Below, piece after piece: positions 1 through 9,248 of a stretch of 64,000 nt of DNA. The stretch's first letter is position 1; each line of letters opens with the position of its first letter. Origin of the DNA: an uncultured Eubacteriales bacterium. GTDB taxonomy: Bacteria; Bacillota; Clostridia; Oscillospirales; Acutalibacteraceae. The translations under genes were made by a program, and so were the position numbers. The notes beneath the pieces were generated by a model. That model saw nothing but the letters and a program-made list of their open reading frames with translations. It did not search any database and was not told the origin of the DNA. The stretch lies in assembly GCA_934728355.1 (NCBI GenBank), contig CAKVEA010000004.1:30767-94766 (forward strand), given 5' to 3'.

Positions 1-404
1 TTTCTATAGGAATTATGCAGCTTATAGCGGCAATTTTCCCTGGGATTTCAAGGTCTGGATCTACTCTATCGGTAGGACTTATGCGTGGTGTAAGCAAAAA
101 ATCTGCTCTCGACTATTCTTTCATTTTGGGAATACCTGCAATAGTTGCGGCAGCGGCTCTTGAATTTAAAGAGGTAATCGAACAAAATTCGGTTTCGAGC
201 ACTGATATTTCGCCGATTATTATAGGTGTTACAGTTTCGGGAATAGTTGGATTTTTATCAATAAAGTTGTTTAAGTGGTTACTTAAGACGGACAAAATGA
301 TAATTTTCATTGTTTACACTTTAATAGTTGGTACCGCTTTAGTTTTTATAGGAATTTTGGAGCAAATTTTAGGTATAAATATTTTTACCGGATTTTCAAT
401 TTAG
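1..404 (+). CDS. uppP: Undecaprenyl-diphosphatase UppP (BacA), C-terminal part
   Basis: This is the C-terminal part of UppP, the membrane enzyme that dephosphorylates undecaprenyl diphosphate so that the lipid carrier can be reused for peptidoglycan synthesis. The reading frame is open through the first bases, so the gene begins upstream of the window; the Met codon at 15 is internal. The family's catalytic motif PGISRSGST is visible just after that Met, followed by hydrophobic segments (ILGIPAIVAAAAL, IIIGVTVSGIVGFLSI, IIFIVYTLIVGTALVFIGIL) as expected for the last membrane helices. It ends 18 bases before ftsK, so the two are probably cotranscribed. Confidence 0.9.
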   Translation, partial: SIGIMQLIAAIFPGISRSGSTLSVGLMRGVSKKSALDYSFILGIPAIVAAAALEFKEVIEQNSVSSTDISPIIIGVTVSGIVGFLSIKLFKWLLKTDKMIIFIVYTLIVGTALVFIGILEQILGINIFTGFSI

Positions 405-422
405 ATAGCGAGAGTGTGAAAA

Positions 423-2747
423 ATGTTAAAAAAGTCCAATAAAAGAAAATCTTTTTCAAATAAAAAAAATGAAGAAAAAAGCACTCCGAAATTAAGTGAT
501 ACTGCATTTTCAATTTTAATGTTTGCGATGGGAATATTTACATCATTTTTAATTTTAGTTCCTGGAGAAAACATATGGTTTTACATGCATAAATTCGTGG
601 TTGGTCTTTTTGGAGTCGGCTCGGTAGTCTTGCCGATTTCATTTTTCTATATTTGTGTGATAAGTCTTAAAAAGGAAATAAAAAATAAAAAAACAAAATT
701 GATTTTATTTTTAGTTTTGATGCTGTCTATATGTTCATGCATATATGTCTTTTCTGAAAGTCTTGTAAGTTTTCAGCCGAAAAATTTTTTTATGTATGTG
801 ATAAATTGTTATAAAGACTCTAAACTTGATAGAGGTTCAGGGCTTTTGGGGGGAATTTTAGGAGCACTTTTGGTTTGGTCATTTGGAATTTTGGAAGCGA
901 GAATAACATCTTTAATATTTCTCTTTGTATCATTAATGTTTGTAACAGGAACAACTTTGCCGAATCTTTGGAAAGTTTTTTTGAAACCGTTTGAAGTTAT
1001 TAAAGAAAAGATGAATGATATTAAAATAAAAAATGATATTAAAAGTATAGAACCTAGTGATGCAAACTATAAAGAAAATGCTAAAATCACAAATGAAAGA
1101 CTTTTAGATAAAAATTTTTCCGAAACTAAATCCGATGACAGTATTTCAAAAGTAACAGAGCAATTTTTATCAAGAATAAAACAAAATAGGAATGACATAC
1201 TGAATGAAAAGTCTGAAGAAAAAGAAATGGATGAAAATGTTTGTTCTACAACTGTTAAAAATCCGGGTGAAGACAATTACGAATTTCCTTCTGTTGAACT
1301 TTTGAATAAACCACCCGTGCCGAAAGATGAAGATATTAGTTCGGAACTTAATACTAACGGCAGAACATTGGTTGAAACTCTTAACAGTTTTAATGTTCAA
1401 ACAAAAATAGTTGATATAAGTCGCGGTCCTGCGGTAACTAGATATGAGCTTCAACCTGCTTCAGGAGTTAAAATTAGTAAAATTACAACTTTAGCAGATG
1501 ATATAGCACTTAATTTGGCTGCAGCAGGTGTGAGAATAGAGGCTCCTATTCCTGGAAAAGCAGCGGTTGGAGTCGAAATCCCAAACAAAGTTATTAGTAT
1601 TGTGGGTATGCGTGAGCTTATTTCATCGAATGTATTTAAATCGTCCAAGAGTAAGTTGACAGTTGTTTTGGGAAGAGATATTTCCGGAGATGTTACTATT
1701 GCCGATCTTGCTAAAATGCCGCATCTTTTAATAGCGGGATCAACTGGCTCTGGGAAATCAGTTTGCATTAATTCATTCATTATAAGTATTCTTTATAATG
1801 CAAAACCGAGTGAAGTAAGGCTTTTAATGATAGATCCGAAAGTTGTAGAACTTGGAATATATAATGGTATACCACATCTTTTAGTTCCGGTTGTTACAGA
1901 TGCAAGAAAAGCTGCCGGAGCTCTTGGATGGGCTGTAAATGAAATGATAAAAAGATATAAACTTTTTGCGGATAATAACGTGAGGGATTTATCTTCTTAT
2001 AACGAAATGGTTGAACAAAAATCAAAAGAATCCGAAGAAAATATAGAAAAAATGCCCCAGATAGTAATAATAATAGACGAACTTTCGGATCTTATGATGG
2101 CCGCGCCGAATGAAGTTGAAGATTATATATGTAGACTTGCTCAAATGGCGAGAGCCGCAGGAATGTATTTGGTAATTGCTACACAAAGGCCTTCGGTAGA
2201 CGTTATTACGGGAATAATAAAAGCTAATATTCCAAGCAGAATAGCACTTGCAGTATCTTCTCAGATAGATTCAAGAACTATTCTTGATATGAGCGGTGCA
2301 GAAAAACTTCTTGGGCGAGGGGATATGCTATTTTCTCCTGCAGGATCTTCAAAGCCTATAAGAGTTCAAGGATGTTACGTTACGGATAAAGAAATAGAAA
2401 GAGTTATAAAATACGTTAAAAATTCTCAAAATAGCGACTATGATACAAATGTTGTAAATGAAATAGAGAAAAATGCTGTCAGAGATAATTCCAAATCTCA
2501 AACCGAGAGTCGAAATAATGAAATGGATCCTGTCATGAAAGAAGCAATAGAATGTGTTATGGCAGCAGGACAAGCTTCGACTTCCTTACTACAAAGAAAA
2601 TTGAGAGTTGGATATGCAAGAGCCGGTCGTTTGGTAGATGAAATGGAACAAATGGGGATAGTTGGACCTCATGAAGGCTCTAAGCCGAGACAAGTGCTTA
2701 TAAATTACCAGCAATTTTTAGAAATGAATTTAAATCAAAGTGATTGA
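423..2747 (+). CDS. ftsK: FtsK/SpoIIIE-type DNA translocase
   Basis: This ATP-driven, septum-located DNA pump of 774 residues moves chromosomal DNA through closing division septa; in spore-formers the paralogue SpoIIIE fills the forespore. About four membrane helices lie within residues 24-187. A charged, poorly conserved linker (about 190-300) follows, then the motor domain with Walker A GSTGSGKS at 439-446 and Walker B IIIDEL with D552 and E553. A C-terminal winged-helix gamma domain (about 705-765, ending near PRQVLI) reads polar DNA sequences in this family. The ATG start follows a weak GAGAG site. The sequence does not decide between FtsK and SpoIIIE; the spore genes elsewhere in the window make a SpoIIIE role possible. 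Confidence 0.93.
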   Translation: MLKKSNKRKSFSNKKNEEKSTPKLSDTAFSILMFAMGIFTSFLILVPGENIWFYMHKFVVGLFGVGSVVLPISFFYICVISLKKEIKNKKTKLILFLVLMLSICSCIYVFSESLVSFQPKNFFMYVINCYKDSKLDRGSGLLGGILGALLVWSFGILEARITSLIFLFVSLMFVTGTTLPNLWKVFLKPFEVIKEKMNDIKIKNDIKSIEPSDANYKENAKITNERLLDKNFSETKSDDSISKVTEQFLSRIKQNRNDILNEKSEEKEMDENVCSTTVKNPGEDNYEFPSVELLNKPPVPKDEDISSELNTNGRTLVETLNSFNVQTKIVDISRGPAVTRYELQPASGVKISKITTLADDIALNLAAAGVRIEAPIPGKAAVGVEIPNKVISIVGMRELISSNVFKSSKSKLTVVLGRDISGDVTIADLAKMPHLLIAGSTGSGKSVCINSFIISILYNAKPSEVRLLMIDPKVVELGIYNGIPHLLVPVVTDARKAAGALGWAVNEMIKRYKLFADNNVRDLSSYNEMVEQKSKESEENIEKMPQIVIIIDELSDLMMAAPNEVEDYICRLAQMARAAGMYLVIATQRPSVDVITGIIKANIPSRIALAVSSQIDSRTILDMSGAEKLLGRGDMLFSPAGSSKPIRVQGCYVTDKEIERVIKYVKNSQNSDYDTNVVNEIEKNAVRDNSKSQTESRNNEMDPVMKEAIECVMAAGQASTSLLQRKLRVGYARAGRLVDEMEQMGIVGPHEGSKPRQVLINYQQFLEMNLNQSD

Positions 2748-2766
2748 TTTTTTGGAGGTATAGTAA

Positions 2767-3711
2767 TTGAAAAAAAGTTTTTTTTCTTTAAAGAAAAAAG
2801 GAAAATATTTTTTATCTCTATTTATGGTTTTTATGCTTTCAGGAGTAATAAGCTGCGAGAAAATAAAAAACTTTAATTGGAAAAATATTTTTAATGTCAC
2901 AGGTATTTCAGATAGTTTTAAATCCGATAATGAAAATTTTGATATGAATGTTCATTTTTTAGATGTCGGAAAAGCCGATTGTATTTACATAAAATTTCGT
3001 GACCGCAATATACTTATAGATGCTGCTGACAAAGATCCTTCATCGATTGTAAAAGAGTATTTAAAAAAACAAGGTATATCGAAATTTGACTTAGTTGCCG
3101 TGTCTCATCCTCACAGAGACCACATAGGACAAATGGAAGATGTTATAAAAGAGTTTGAAATAAAAAAATTTATAGAGCCAGATTTACCCGAAAATCTTAT
3201 TCCTACAGGAAATACATATAAAAGAATGCTTAAAGCAATATACAATAAAAAAGTAGACTCTGAACTTATTTTAGGGACGAAAGAAATTAAAATAGACGAT
3301 TTAAAAATTAATATATTGGGGCCGATTGAAAAAAATGATAAAAATATAAATAACGATTCAATAGTTATAAAAATTACATATTCTGACGTTAGTTTTATTT
3401 TTATGGGAGATGCTCAAAAAGAAGAAGAAGAAAGTATTTTAAAATCTGGCAAGGATGTTAAAGCTGATGTTATTAAAATAGGTCATCATGGAAGTAAAAC
3501 TTCGAGCAGTGAATCATTTTTGAAAAAAGTCAGTCCAAAATATGCAATTATTTCAGTTGGACCCGACAAAAGTAATTTACCTAAGGAAGAAATACTTGCA
3601 AGAATAAAAAAAGTTTGCCCGGGTGTTAGTATTCACAGAACAGATTTAGAAGGAAACATAATTGTTTCAACAAATGGAAAGGATATAAAAGTTAAAAGTG
3701 AGAAAAAATAA
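2767..3711 (+). CDS. ComEC/Rec2-like metallo-beta-lactamase-fold lipoprotein
   Basis: The 314-residue protein has an N-terminal lipoprotein signal with lipobox-like GVISC near residue 30, so it is probably anchored on the outer face of the membrane. It then carries a metallo-beta-lactamase fold of the type found at the C-terminus of ComEC. The metal motif HPHRDH gives H114, H116, D118 and H119, and a later GHHGSKTSSS motif is typical of the ComEC-like branch. There are no ComEC channel helices, so this is the stand-alone hydrolase form, likely a phosphodiesterase or nuclease of unknown substrate. The TTG start is chosen because TTGGAGGTA lies seven bases upstream. It is followed closely by a DUF3006 gene, a common pairing. 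Confidence 0.82.
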   Translation: MKKSFFSLKKKGKYFLSLFMVFMLSGVISCEKIKNFNWKNIFNVTGISDSFKSDNENFDMNVHFLDVGKADCIYIKFRDRNILIDAADKDPSSIVKEYLKKQGISKFDLVAVSHPHRDHIGQMEDVIKEFEIKKFIEPDLPENLIPTGNTYKRMLKAIYNKKVDSELILGTKEIKIDDLKINILGPIEKNDKNINNDSIVIKITYSDVSFIFMGDAQKEEEESILKSGKDVKADVIKIGHHGSKTSSSESFLKKVSPKYAIISVGPDKSNLPKEEILARIKKVCPGVSIHRTDLEGNIIVSTNGKDIKVKSEKK

Positions 3712-3722
3712 AGGAGAAAATT

Positions 3723-3953
3723 ATGAAATTCTTATCTATTGATTCTCTTGAAGAAAGTTATGCTGTTTGTGAAGATGAAAATGGAGAAAAGCATATACTT
3801 AATTATGAAGTTTTGCCTAAAAATATTTCCGAAGGGGACATAATTAAAAAATCAGAAAATAAATGGACTATAAATCAAAAGCTTACCATGCAAAAAAGAA
3901 ACGAAATAATTAATTTAAGAAAAAAAATATACCAAAAAACAGAAAAAAACTAG
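3723..3953 (+). CDS. DUF3006-like small protein
   Basis: This 76-residue protein has an N-terminal beta-rich half (FLSIDSLEESYAVCEDENGE) resembling DUF3006 and a basic helical tail. In Firmicutes such small proteins are often encoded directly after a ComEC-like hydrolase, as here with an 11-base gap and an AAGGAG site. The function of the family is unknown; a partner or regulator of the hydrolase is inferred only from adjacency. Confidence 0.7.
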   Translation: MKFLSIDSLEESYAVCEDENGEKHILNYEVLPKNISEGDIIKKSENKWTINQKLTMQKRNEIINLRKKIYQKTEKN

Positions 3954-3968
3954 AATTTCGATAAAATT

Positions 3969-3996
3969 TTGATATTTGATGAATTTATGCTAGAAT
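3969..3996 (+). promoter_or_regulatory. Sigma-A type promoter upstream of the KimA-like gene
   Basis: TTGATA at 3969-3974 and TAGAAT at 3991-3996 are separated by 16 bases, and TG at 3988-3989 gives an extended -10. The predicted start near 4003 lies just before a 14-base perfect palindrome (4007-4020), which could be an operator. Confidence 0.65.
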
Positions 3997-4050
3997 ATTG
4001 TTTAGACGAATTTAAATTCGTAAATTTATATATAAATGGAGTAGAATGTT

Positions 4051-5940
4051 GTGATTAATTTTAAAAAAATTTTATTGGGCGATGCCCTTAAAGATGATCA
4101 ACTTCAAAATCAAAAGCTTTCTAAATTATGGGGACTTCCCATAATGGCAAGTGACGCGGTTTCTTCGGTTGCATATGCAGTTGAAGAAATTCTTATGGCT
4201 CTTATTCCTGCTTTAGGATTAATGGCAGTTAATTACGTTGGGTTTGTAAGTCTACCTATTATTTTGCTTCTTACCATTTTGATTTTTTCTTATTCACAAA
4301 TAATAAGCAATTACCCTAATGGTGGAGGAGCTTATGTTGTGTCTAAAGAAAATTTCGGAAGAAAAGCTTCTTTGTTGGCAGCTACATGTCTTATAGTTGA
4401 CTATATAATGACTGTTGCGGTCAGTATATCTTCTTCTACAGCGGCTATTTTATCGGTTTATCCCGAACTTGAACCGTACAGAGTGATAATTTCCCTTGTT
4501 TGTGTAGGGGTAATAACCTTAATAAATTTAAGAGGTGTAGGGGAGTCTTCAAAAATATTTGGTGTACCTACGTATGCATTCATTTTTTCTATGCTTGCAC
4601 TTATTTTTACAGGACTTTTTAAATTTTTAACTGGAAATTTAAATCATATTGAATATACTCCTGCTCAAGTTTCTTCAATAGTATCAAATAATCTTCAAGG
4701 TATGACCTTAACTGTATTCTTGTGTGCTTTCTCTTCAGGATGTTCTGCTTTAACAGGTGTAGAAGCTGTTAGTAATGCTATACCGAGTTTCAAAGAGCCT
4801 TCTCAGAAAACCGCTAAACAGGTTTTATTTATGCTTGGAGGAATTATAGCTGTAATTTTTGGAGGAACGAGTTTTCTTGCAACAGTTTTAAAAGTTATTC
4901 CTCTGGAAGATAAAACAGTTTTATCTCAGATGGGAAGCATGATTTTTGGTAATGGAATTATGTTTTATTTTCTTCAGCTTACTACGTCGCTTATTTTACT
5001 TTTAGCTGCAAATACTTCTTACAGCGGACTTCCGATTTTGCTTTCTATTTTGGCAAAAGATCACTATATGCCAAGACAATTTGCTCAAAGAGGAACTAAG
5101 CTTAGTTTTTCAAATGGAATAATGTTTATTTTTGCGGTCAGTTCAGTGCTTCTTATTGTTTTTAATGCCGATACTCATAAATTAATTCCTTTTTACTCTG
5201 TAGGAGTTTTTGTTTCATTTACTATTTCTCAGTTTGGTATGTTTGTAAAATGGATAAAATTCAAAAAAGAAGGTTGGCAGTATAAATCCCTAATAAACGG
5301 GTTTGGAGCACTTGTGACTTTTATAGGCTCTATAGTCGTTTTTACTACTAAATTTTCTCATGGATCATGGGCACTTTTAATAGTGACTCCTCTTCTAATG
5401 TATTTTATGGATGCAACACATAAGCATTATTTCAGATTTTTAAGAGGTATAAGTGTTCTGGGGTATGATTATGAATACAAAGAGAGTGTCAGCTCAGACG
5501 TTTTTCCTTGTATAGTCTTAATTAATAAGATAAATAGAGCTGCTCTTAAAACTCTTGATTATGCGAACAAAATAAGCTCAAATGTTACTGCTCTTCATAT
5601 TTCGGTTTCTAAAGAAGATACAAAACGTTTACAAGAACAATGGAAAAGTTTAAAAATCGGAATACCTCTTACTGTGATTTATACTCCTTACAGAGACATT
5701 ATAAATCCAATAAGAGAGTATATAACAAATCGAAGCAATGAGCTTTCTGAAGGTGAAAGTTTAACTGTTGTTTTAACGAGAATAAGTGGAAACGGATTTT
5801 TAAATAAAATATATCATAATCAGACCACATTTTTCATTGAAAAAGAGCTTAGAAAATATGAGAATGTCACTACTATATTAGTTCCTTATTTTTATAGCAA
5901 ATCTTTAAAAGGCAGTAGCTTAAAGGAGGAAAATCGGTGA
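4051..5940 (+). CDS. kimA: KimA-like potassium/amino-acid permease (APC superfamily)
   Basis: This 629-residue inner-membrane transporter resembles the YdaO/KimA branch of the APC superfamily, whose B. subtilis member is a high-affinity potassium importer inhibited by c-di-AMP. The N-terminal region WGLPIMASDAVSSVAYAVEE and the NYPNGGGAYVVS segment match this branch. About 12 membrane helices reach residue 455, followed by a cytosolic domain of about 170 residues as in KimA. The start is GTG behind GGAG at 4038-4041. Its TGA stop overlaps the GTG start of the next gene. A c-di-AMP phosphodiesterase gene (14806-16752) in the same window is consistent with this reading. A generic amino-acid permease cannot be excluded. 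Confidence 0.72.
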   Translation: MINFKKILLGDALKDDQLQNQKLSKLWGLPIMASDAVSSVAYAVEEILMALIPALGLMAVNYVGFVSLPIILLLTILIFSYSQIISNYPNGGGAYVVSKENFGRKASLLAATCLIVDYIMTVAVSISSSTAAILSVYPELEPYRVIISLVCVGVITLINLRGVGESSKIFGVPTYAFIFSMLALIFTGLFKFLTGNLNHIEYTPAQVSSIVSNNLQGMTLTVFLCAFSSGCSALTGVEAVSNAIPSFKEPSQKTAKQVLFMLGGIIAVIFGGTSFLATVLKVIPLEDKTVLSQMGSMIFGNGIMFYFLQLTTSLILLLAANTSYSGLPILLSILAKDHYMPRQFAQRGTKLSFSNGIMFIFAVSSVLLIVFNADTHKLIPFYSVGVFVSFTISQFGMFVKWIKFKKEGWQYKSLINGFGALVTFIGSIVVFTTKFSHGSWALLIVTPLLMYFMDATHKHYFRFLRGISVLGYDYEYKESVSSDVFPCIVLINKINRAALKTLDYANKISSNVTALHISVSKEDTKRLQEQWKSLKIGIPLTVIYTPYRDIINPIREYITNRSNELSEGESLTVVLTRISGNGFLNKIYHNQTTFFIEKELRKYENVTTILVPYFYSKSLKGSSLKEENR

Positions 5941-7391
5941 AAAAAACTCTTTTTGTAATAGCTTCGCTTTTTATTGTTTTCTCATGTTTCGGATGTAATG
6001 CCGCAAACATTGAAAGTATTAAAGAAAAAGGTTTTATAGAGGCTGTTACAAATGCGGAATTCGAACCTTTTACGTATCGTGAAGGAGATGAATTTTTCGG
6101 AATCGATATAGATATTTCTAAAAAAATAGCTCAGTCTCTTGGAGTAAAGCTTAAAATAAACGATGTTTCATTTGATGCTCTTATTTTAGAGCTTGCCGGT
6201 AAAAGATGTGATTTTGGGATAGGAGGTATGAGTTCAAGTGAGGAAAAAGAAAAATCCGTTGATTTTTCGATTCCTTATTATAGGTCAAAACAAAAAATAG
6301 TTGTTTTAAATTCAAGCAGTATAAAAAATAAAAATGATCTCGAAGGCAAAAAAATAGGTGTTCAACTTGGATCCACAGGAGATCTTTATTGTAGCGAAAA
6401 TATTAAAAATGCAAGTATTACAAGATATGGTAAAATTTCTGACGGTGCAATAGATTTAAAAAATAATTCGATAGATGCTATAGTAGTTGACGATTTGCCT
6501 GCCGAAAAAATTTTAAAAATTCTTGGTAACATTGCAAAAATTTCAGATGAAACTTTGTTTGAAGAAGATTATAAAATAGCCGTTCCAAAAGGAGAAAAAG
6601 AACTACTTAATCATATAAATTTTATTTTGAAAAGTATGTCTGAAAATGGGGAAATAGATGAAATAATAAAAAATAATTTGAAAACTTCAACTTCTTTGGA
6701 AAATAATTTTACCTCTCAGATTTATAATAACTTATTTAATAAAGAAAGATATAAATTAATCCTAGGCGGGTTGGGTGTAACACTTGAGATAACAGCAGTA
6801 GCTCTCCTTATAGGTATTGTTTTAGGAGTAATTATAGCCTTAATAAGAGTAAATAGTGAAAGTAATTTGTTTTCAAAAATGCTTAAATTTTTAGCTGGAA
6901 CTTATGTTTTGATAATAAGAGGAACTCCGGTTGTAGTTCAGCTTTTTGTAATTCATTACATTATTTTGTCTTCCAGTGGTCTTAATAAAATATTTGTTGC
7001 AATGATAACTTTCGGCATTAATTCTGGTGCATATGTTTCTGAAATAATAAGGTCGGGAATTTTATCGATTGACAAAGGTCAATATGAAGCCGGAAGGTCT
7101 CTCGGACTGAGTAATTCGGTTACACTCAGAAAAATTATTCTTCCTCAAGCATTTAAAAACATTTTGCCAACACTTATGAGTGAATTTATTCAGCTTATAA
7201 AAGAAACTTCGGTCGCAGGATTTATAGGAATAGTCGACCTTTCAAAAGCAGGAGATGTCATAAGAAGTATAACGTACCAACCTACTGTTCCGCTTTTAAC
7301 AGTTGCATTTGTGTATTTACTTCTTGTTTCAGTTTTGACTTGGTTTCTTTCGATTATGGAAAGGAGGCTCAAGGTTAGTGATAGAAGTTAA
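5937..7391 (+). CDS. Polar amino-acid ABC transporter, fused substrate-binding and permease protein
   Basis: This 484-residue fusion carries out two steps of amino-acid import. Residues 1-20 form a signal or lipoprotein-like segment (VFSCFGC). Residues 25-255 form a type-3 periplasmic-binding domain (FEPFTYREGDEFFGIDID, then DFGIGGMSSSEEKEKSVDFS). Residues 275-480 form a HisM/GlnP-type permease with RGTPVVVQLFVIHY and the EAA loop at about 383-406, which docks onto the ATPase. The GTG start overlaps the upstream stop. The next gene supplies the ATPase and overlaps by 14 bases. The binding domain suggests glutamine, glutamate or a similar polar amino acid; the exact ligand is not visible. Confidence 0.88.
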   Translation: MKKTLFVIASLFIVFSCFGCNAANIESIKEKGFIEAVTNAEFEPFTYREGDEFFGIDIDISKKIAQSLGVKLKINDVSFDALILELAGKRCDFGIGGMSSSEEKEKSVDFSIPYYRSKQKIVVLNSSSIKNKNDLEGKKIGVQLGSTGDLYCSENIKNASITRYGKISDGAIDLKNNSIDAIVVDDLPAEKILKILGNIAKISDETLFEEDYKIAVPKGEKELLNHINFILKSMSENGEIDEIIKNNLKTSTSLENNFTSQIYNNLFNKERYKLILGGLGVTLEITAVALLIGIVLGVIIALIRVNSESNLFSKMLKFLAGTYVLIIRGTPVVVQLFVIHYIILSSSGLNKIFVAMITFGINSGAYVSEIIRSGILSIDKGQYEAGRSLGLSNSVTLRKIILPQAFKNILPTLMSEFIQLIKETSVAGFIGIVDLSKAGDVIRSITYQPTVPLLTVAFVYLLLVSVLTWFLSIMERRLKVSDRS

Positions 7392-8112
7392 AAATCTTTG
7401 TAAGGAAATTGTTTGCAGCGGTAATAATATAAAAATTCTTGATGATATAAATATAAATTTTTTTAAAGGTGAAAGGGTTGGAATAATAGGTCCTTCGGGA
7501 TCTGGAAAAAGCACCTTTTTAAGATGTCTTAATCTTCTGGAAAAACCGACTAAAGGCCATATAATATTTGAAGATAAAGATATAACTGCTCCAAAATGTG
7601 ATATAAACAAAATGCGAAGAGAAATAGGAATGGTTTTTCAGCATTTTAATTTGTTTCCTCATCTTACAGTTATGGAAAATATCACCCTTGCACCTGTATA
7701 TCTTAAAATTATTTCTCAAAAAGAAGCAACTCAAAAAGCTTTGAGTCTTTTAAAAAAAGTTGGACTTGAAGGAAAAGAAAATGCATATCCTTCATATCTT
7801 TCCGGAGGTCAAAAGCAAAGAGTCGCGATTATTCGAGCATTGATTATGAACCCTAAAGTGATGCTTTTTGATGAACCTACTTCTGCACTTGATCCTGAAA
7901 TGATAAATGAAGTTACTTCTGTAATGATGGACATTGCAAACCAAGGAATGACTATGATATTTGTAACTCACGAGATGAGATTTGTTAAAAAAATGGCGAC
8001 AAGAATTTTATTTATGGATAGCGGTCATATAATATTTGACGGAAAACCGAACGAAGTTTTTGACAATTGCTCAAATGAAAGAGTTAAAAAATTTTTAAGC
8101 AAATTTTCTTGA
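7378..8112 (+). CDS. glnQ: Polar amino-acid ABC transporter ATP-binding protein (GlnQ-type)
   Basis: This 244-residue ATPase powers the fused binding/permease protein encoded just upstream. It shows Walker A GPSGSGKST at 38-46, the signature LSGGQKQ from residue 141, Walker B with D165 and E166 followed by PTSALDPE, and the switch histidine in VTHEM. The GTG start is chosen because AAGGAGG at 7361-7367 precedes it by ten bases; it overlaps the previous gene by 14 bases, so translation is probably coupled. The length is normal for the family. Confidence 0.9.
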   Translation: MIEVKNLCKEIVCSGNNIKILDDININFFKGERVGIIGPSGSGKSTFLRCLNLLEKPTKGHIIFEDKDITAPKCDINKMRREIGMVFQHFNLFPHLTVMENITLAPVYLKIISQKEATQKALSLLKKVGLEGKENAYPSYLSGGQKQRVAIIRALIMNPKVMLFDEPTSALDPEMINEVTSVMMDIANQGMTMIFVTHEMRFVKKMATRILFMDSGHIIFDGKPNEVFDNCSNERVKKFLSKFS

Positions 8113-8123
8113 GGTGATGCATT

Positions 8124-8543
8124 ATGGAATTTAAAAGTAATTCGGTACTTGAAACCGAAGAAATAGCAAAAAATTTAGCTTCTTCATTTAAGGGTGATGA
8201 AATTATAGCACTTTACGGGGATTTGGGTGTAGGTAAAACAGCCTTTACTCGGGGAATAGCTGATTATTTTGGAATTAAGGATGAAGTTTCAAGTCCTACT
8301 TTTTCGATTGTTAATGAATACTGTGGAAAATTTAAAATATATCATTTTGATATGTATAGAATCAATACTTTTGAAGAGCTTGAGTCCACAGGATTTTTTG
8401 ATTATATCGGAAATGGAATAATAATTATTGAATGGAGTGAAAATATAGAAAGTGAGCTTCCGAAAAATTTAATTAGAGTCAAAATTTCGAAAATCGGAAA
8501 TGACTCAAGATTTATAAGCATAGAAAGAAGTGATACAAATTAA
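8124..8543 (+). CDS. tsaE: tRNA threonylcarbamoyladenosine biosynthesis ATPase TsaE
   Basis: TsaE is the ATPase that works with TsaB and TsaD to install the t6A modification at position 37 of ANN-decoding tRNAs. The 139-residue protein shows the P-loop GDLGVGKT at 32-39, the TsaE motif SPTFSIVNEY, and HFDMYRI. The length is typical. It starts 11 bases after glnQ and overlaps tsaB by 14 bases. Confidence 0.92.
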   Translation: MEFKSNSVLETEEIAKNLASSFKGDEIIALYGDLGVGKTAFTRGIADYFGIKDEVSSPTFSIVNEYCGKFKIYHFDMYRINTFEELESTGFFDYIGNGIIIIEWSENIESELPKNLIRVKISKIGNDSRFISIERSDTN

Positions 8544-9237
8544 AGTTTTAGCGGTTGATTCTTCTTCTGTTTCTGCATCTGTTGCGATTTTGGATGACAA
8601 TAAAATTTTAACTGAGCTCTATATAAATGCAGGACTTACTCACAGTCAGACTTTAGCCCCAATGATAGATTTTGCTGTTAAAAGCTGCAATCTTGATTTA
8701 AAAGATATAGACTTTCTTGCAGTTACCAGCGGTCCCGGATCGTTTACAGGAATCAGAATAGCAGTAGCGACGGTTAAAGGAATGGCAATAGGTCTTAATA
8801 AAAAATGCGCTGGTGTTTCTTCGCTTTTGGCTGCATCATATCCTTCTAAAGATTTTGACGGTTTGGTTTGCGCTTGTATGGATGCGAGAAGAGGAGAAAT
8901 TTATAATGCAATTTATGATTTCAGAAAAAAAGAACTAATAAGAGTAAAAGCAGACAGAGCGATTTCTATTAAAGATTTAGGAAAAGAAATATTTGAGCTG
9001 AAAAGTAAGGTAAAACTAGTTGGAGACGGTGCCGAAATGTGCTATAATACTCTTTTGGAGATGGGAGTTAATAATATTTATCTTTCTTTGGAGCATGAAC
9101 GGTTTGTTAATGCTTCTTCTGTTGCAAAAATTGCTGTTAATTTACCGAAAGAGTACATTTTGAATCCCGAGGATTTGAATCCGAAATATTTAAGAGTTTC
9201 TCAAGCTGAGAGACTTCTAAAAGAAAAAAATTTTTAG
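8530..9237 (+). CDS. tsaB: tRNA threonylcarbamoyladenosine biosynthesis protein TsaB
   Basis: TsaB is the non-catalytic ASKHA-fold partner of TsaD in t6A synthesis. The N-terminus VLAVDSSSVSASVAI, then THSQTLAPMID and the signature SGPGSFTGIRI, are diagnostic; at 235 residues the length is normal. The GTG start lies within the end of tsaE. The rimI gene that often follows tsaB is absent here and rpiB follows directly; tsaD is not in the window. Confidence 0.92.
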   Translation: MIQIKVLAVDSSSVSASVAILDDNKILTELYINAGLTHSQTLAPMIDFAVKSCNLDLKDIDFLAVTSGPGSFTGIRIAVATVKGMAIGLNKKCAGVSSLLAASYPSKDFDGLVCACMDARRGEIYNAIYDFRKKELIRVKADRAISIKDLGKEIFELKSKVKLVGDGAEMCYNTLLEMGVNNIYLSLEHERFVNASSVAKIAVNLPKEYILNPEDLNPKYLRVSQAERLLKEKNF

Positions 9238-9248
9238 GAGATTTGTTT

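Noticed and set aside
3969..4050. A c-di-AMP (ydaO-type) riboswitch before the KimA-like gene
   Set aside because: The leader after the predicted start is under 50 bases, too short for that class, and no matching motifs are seen.
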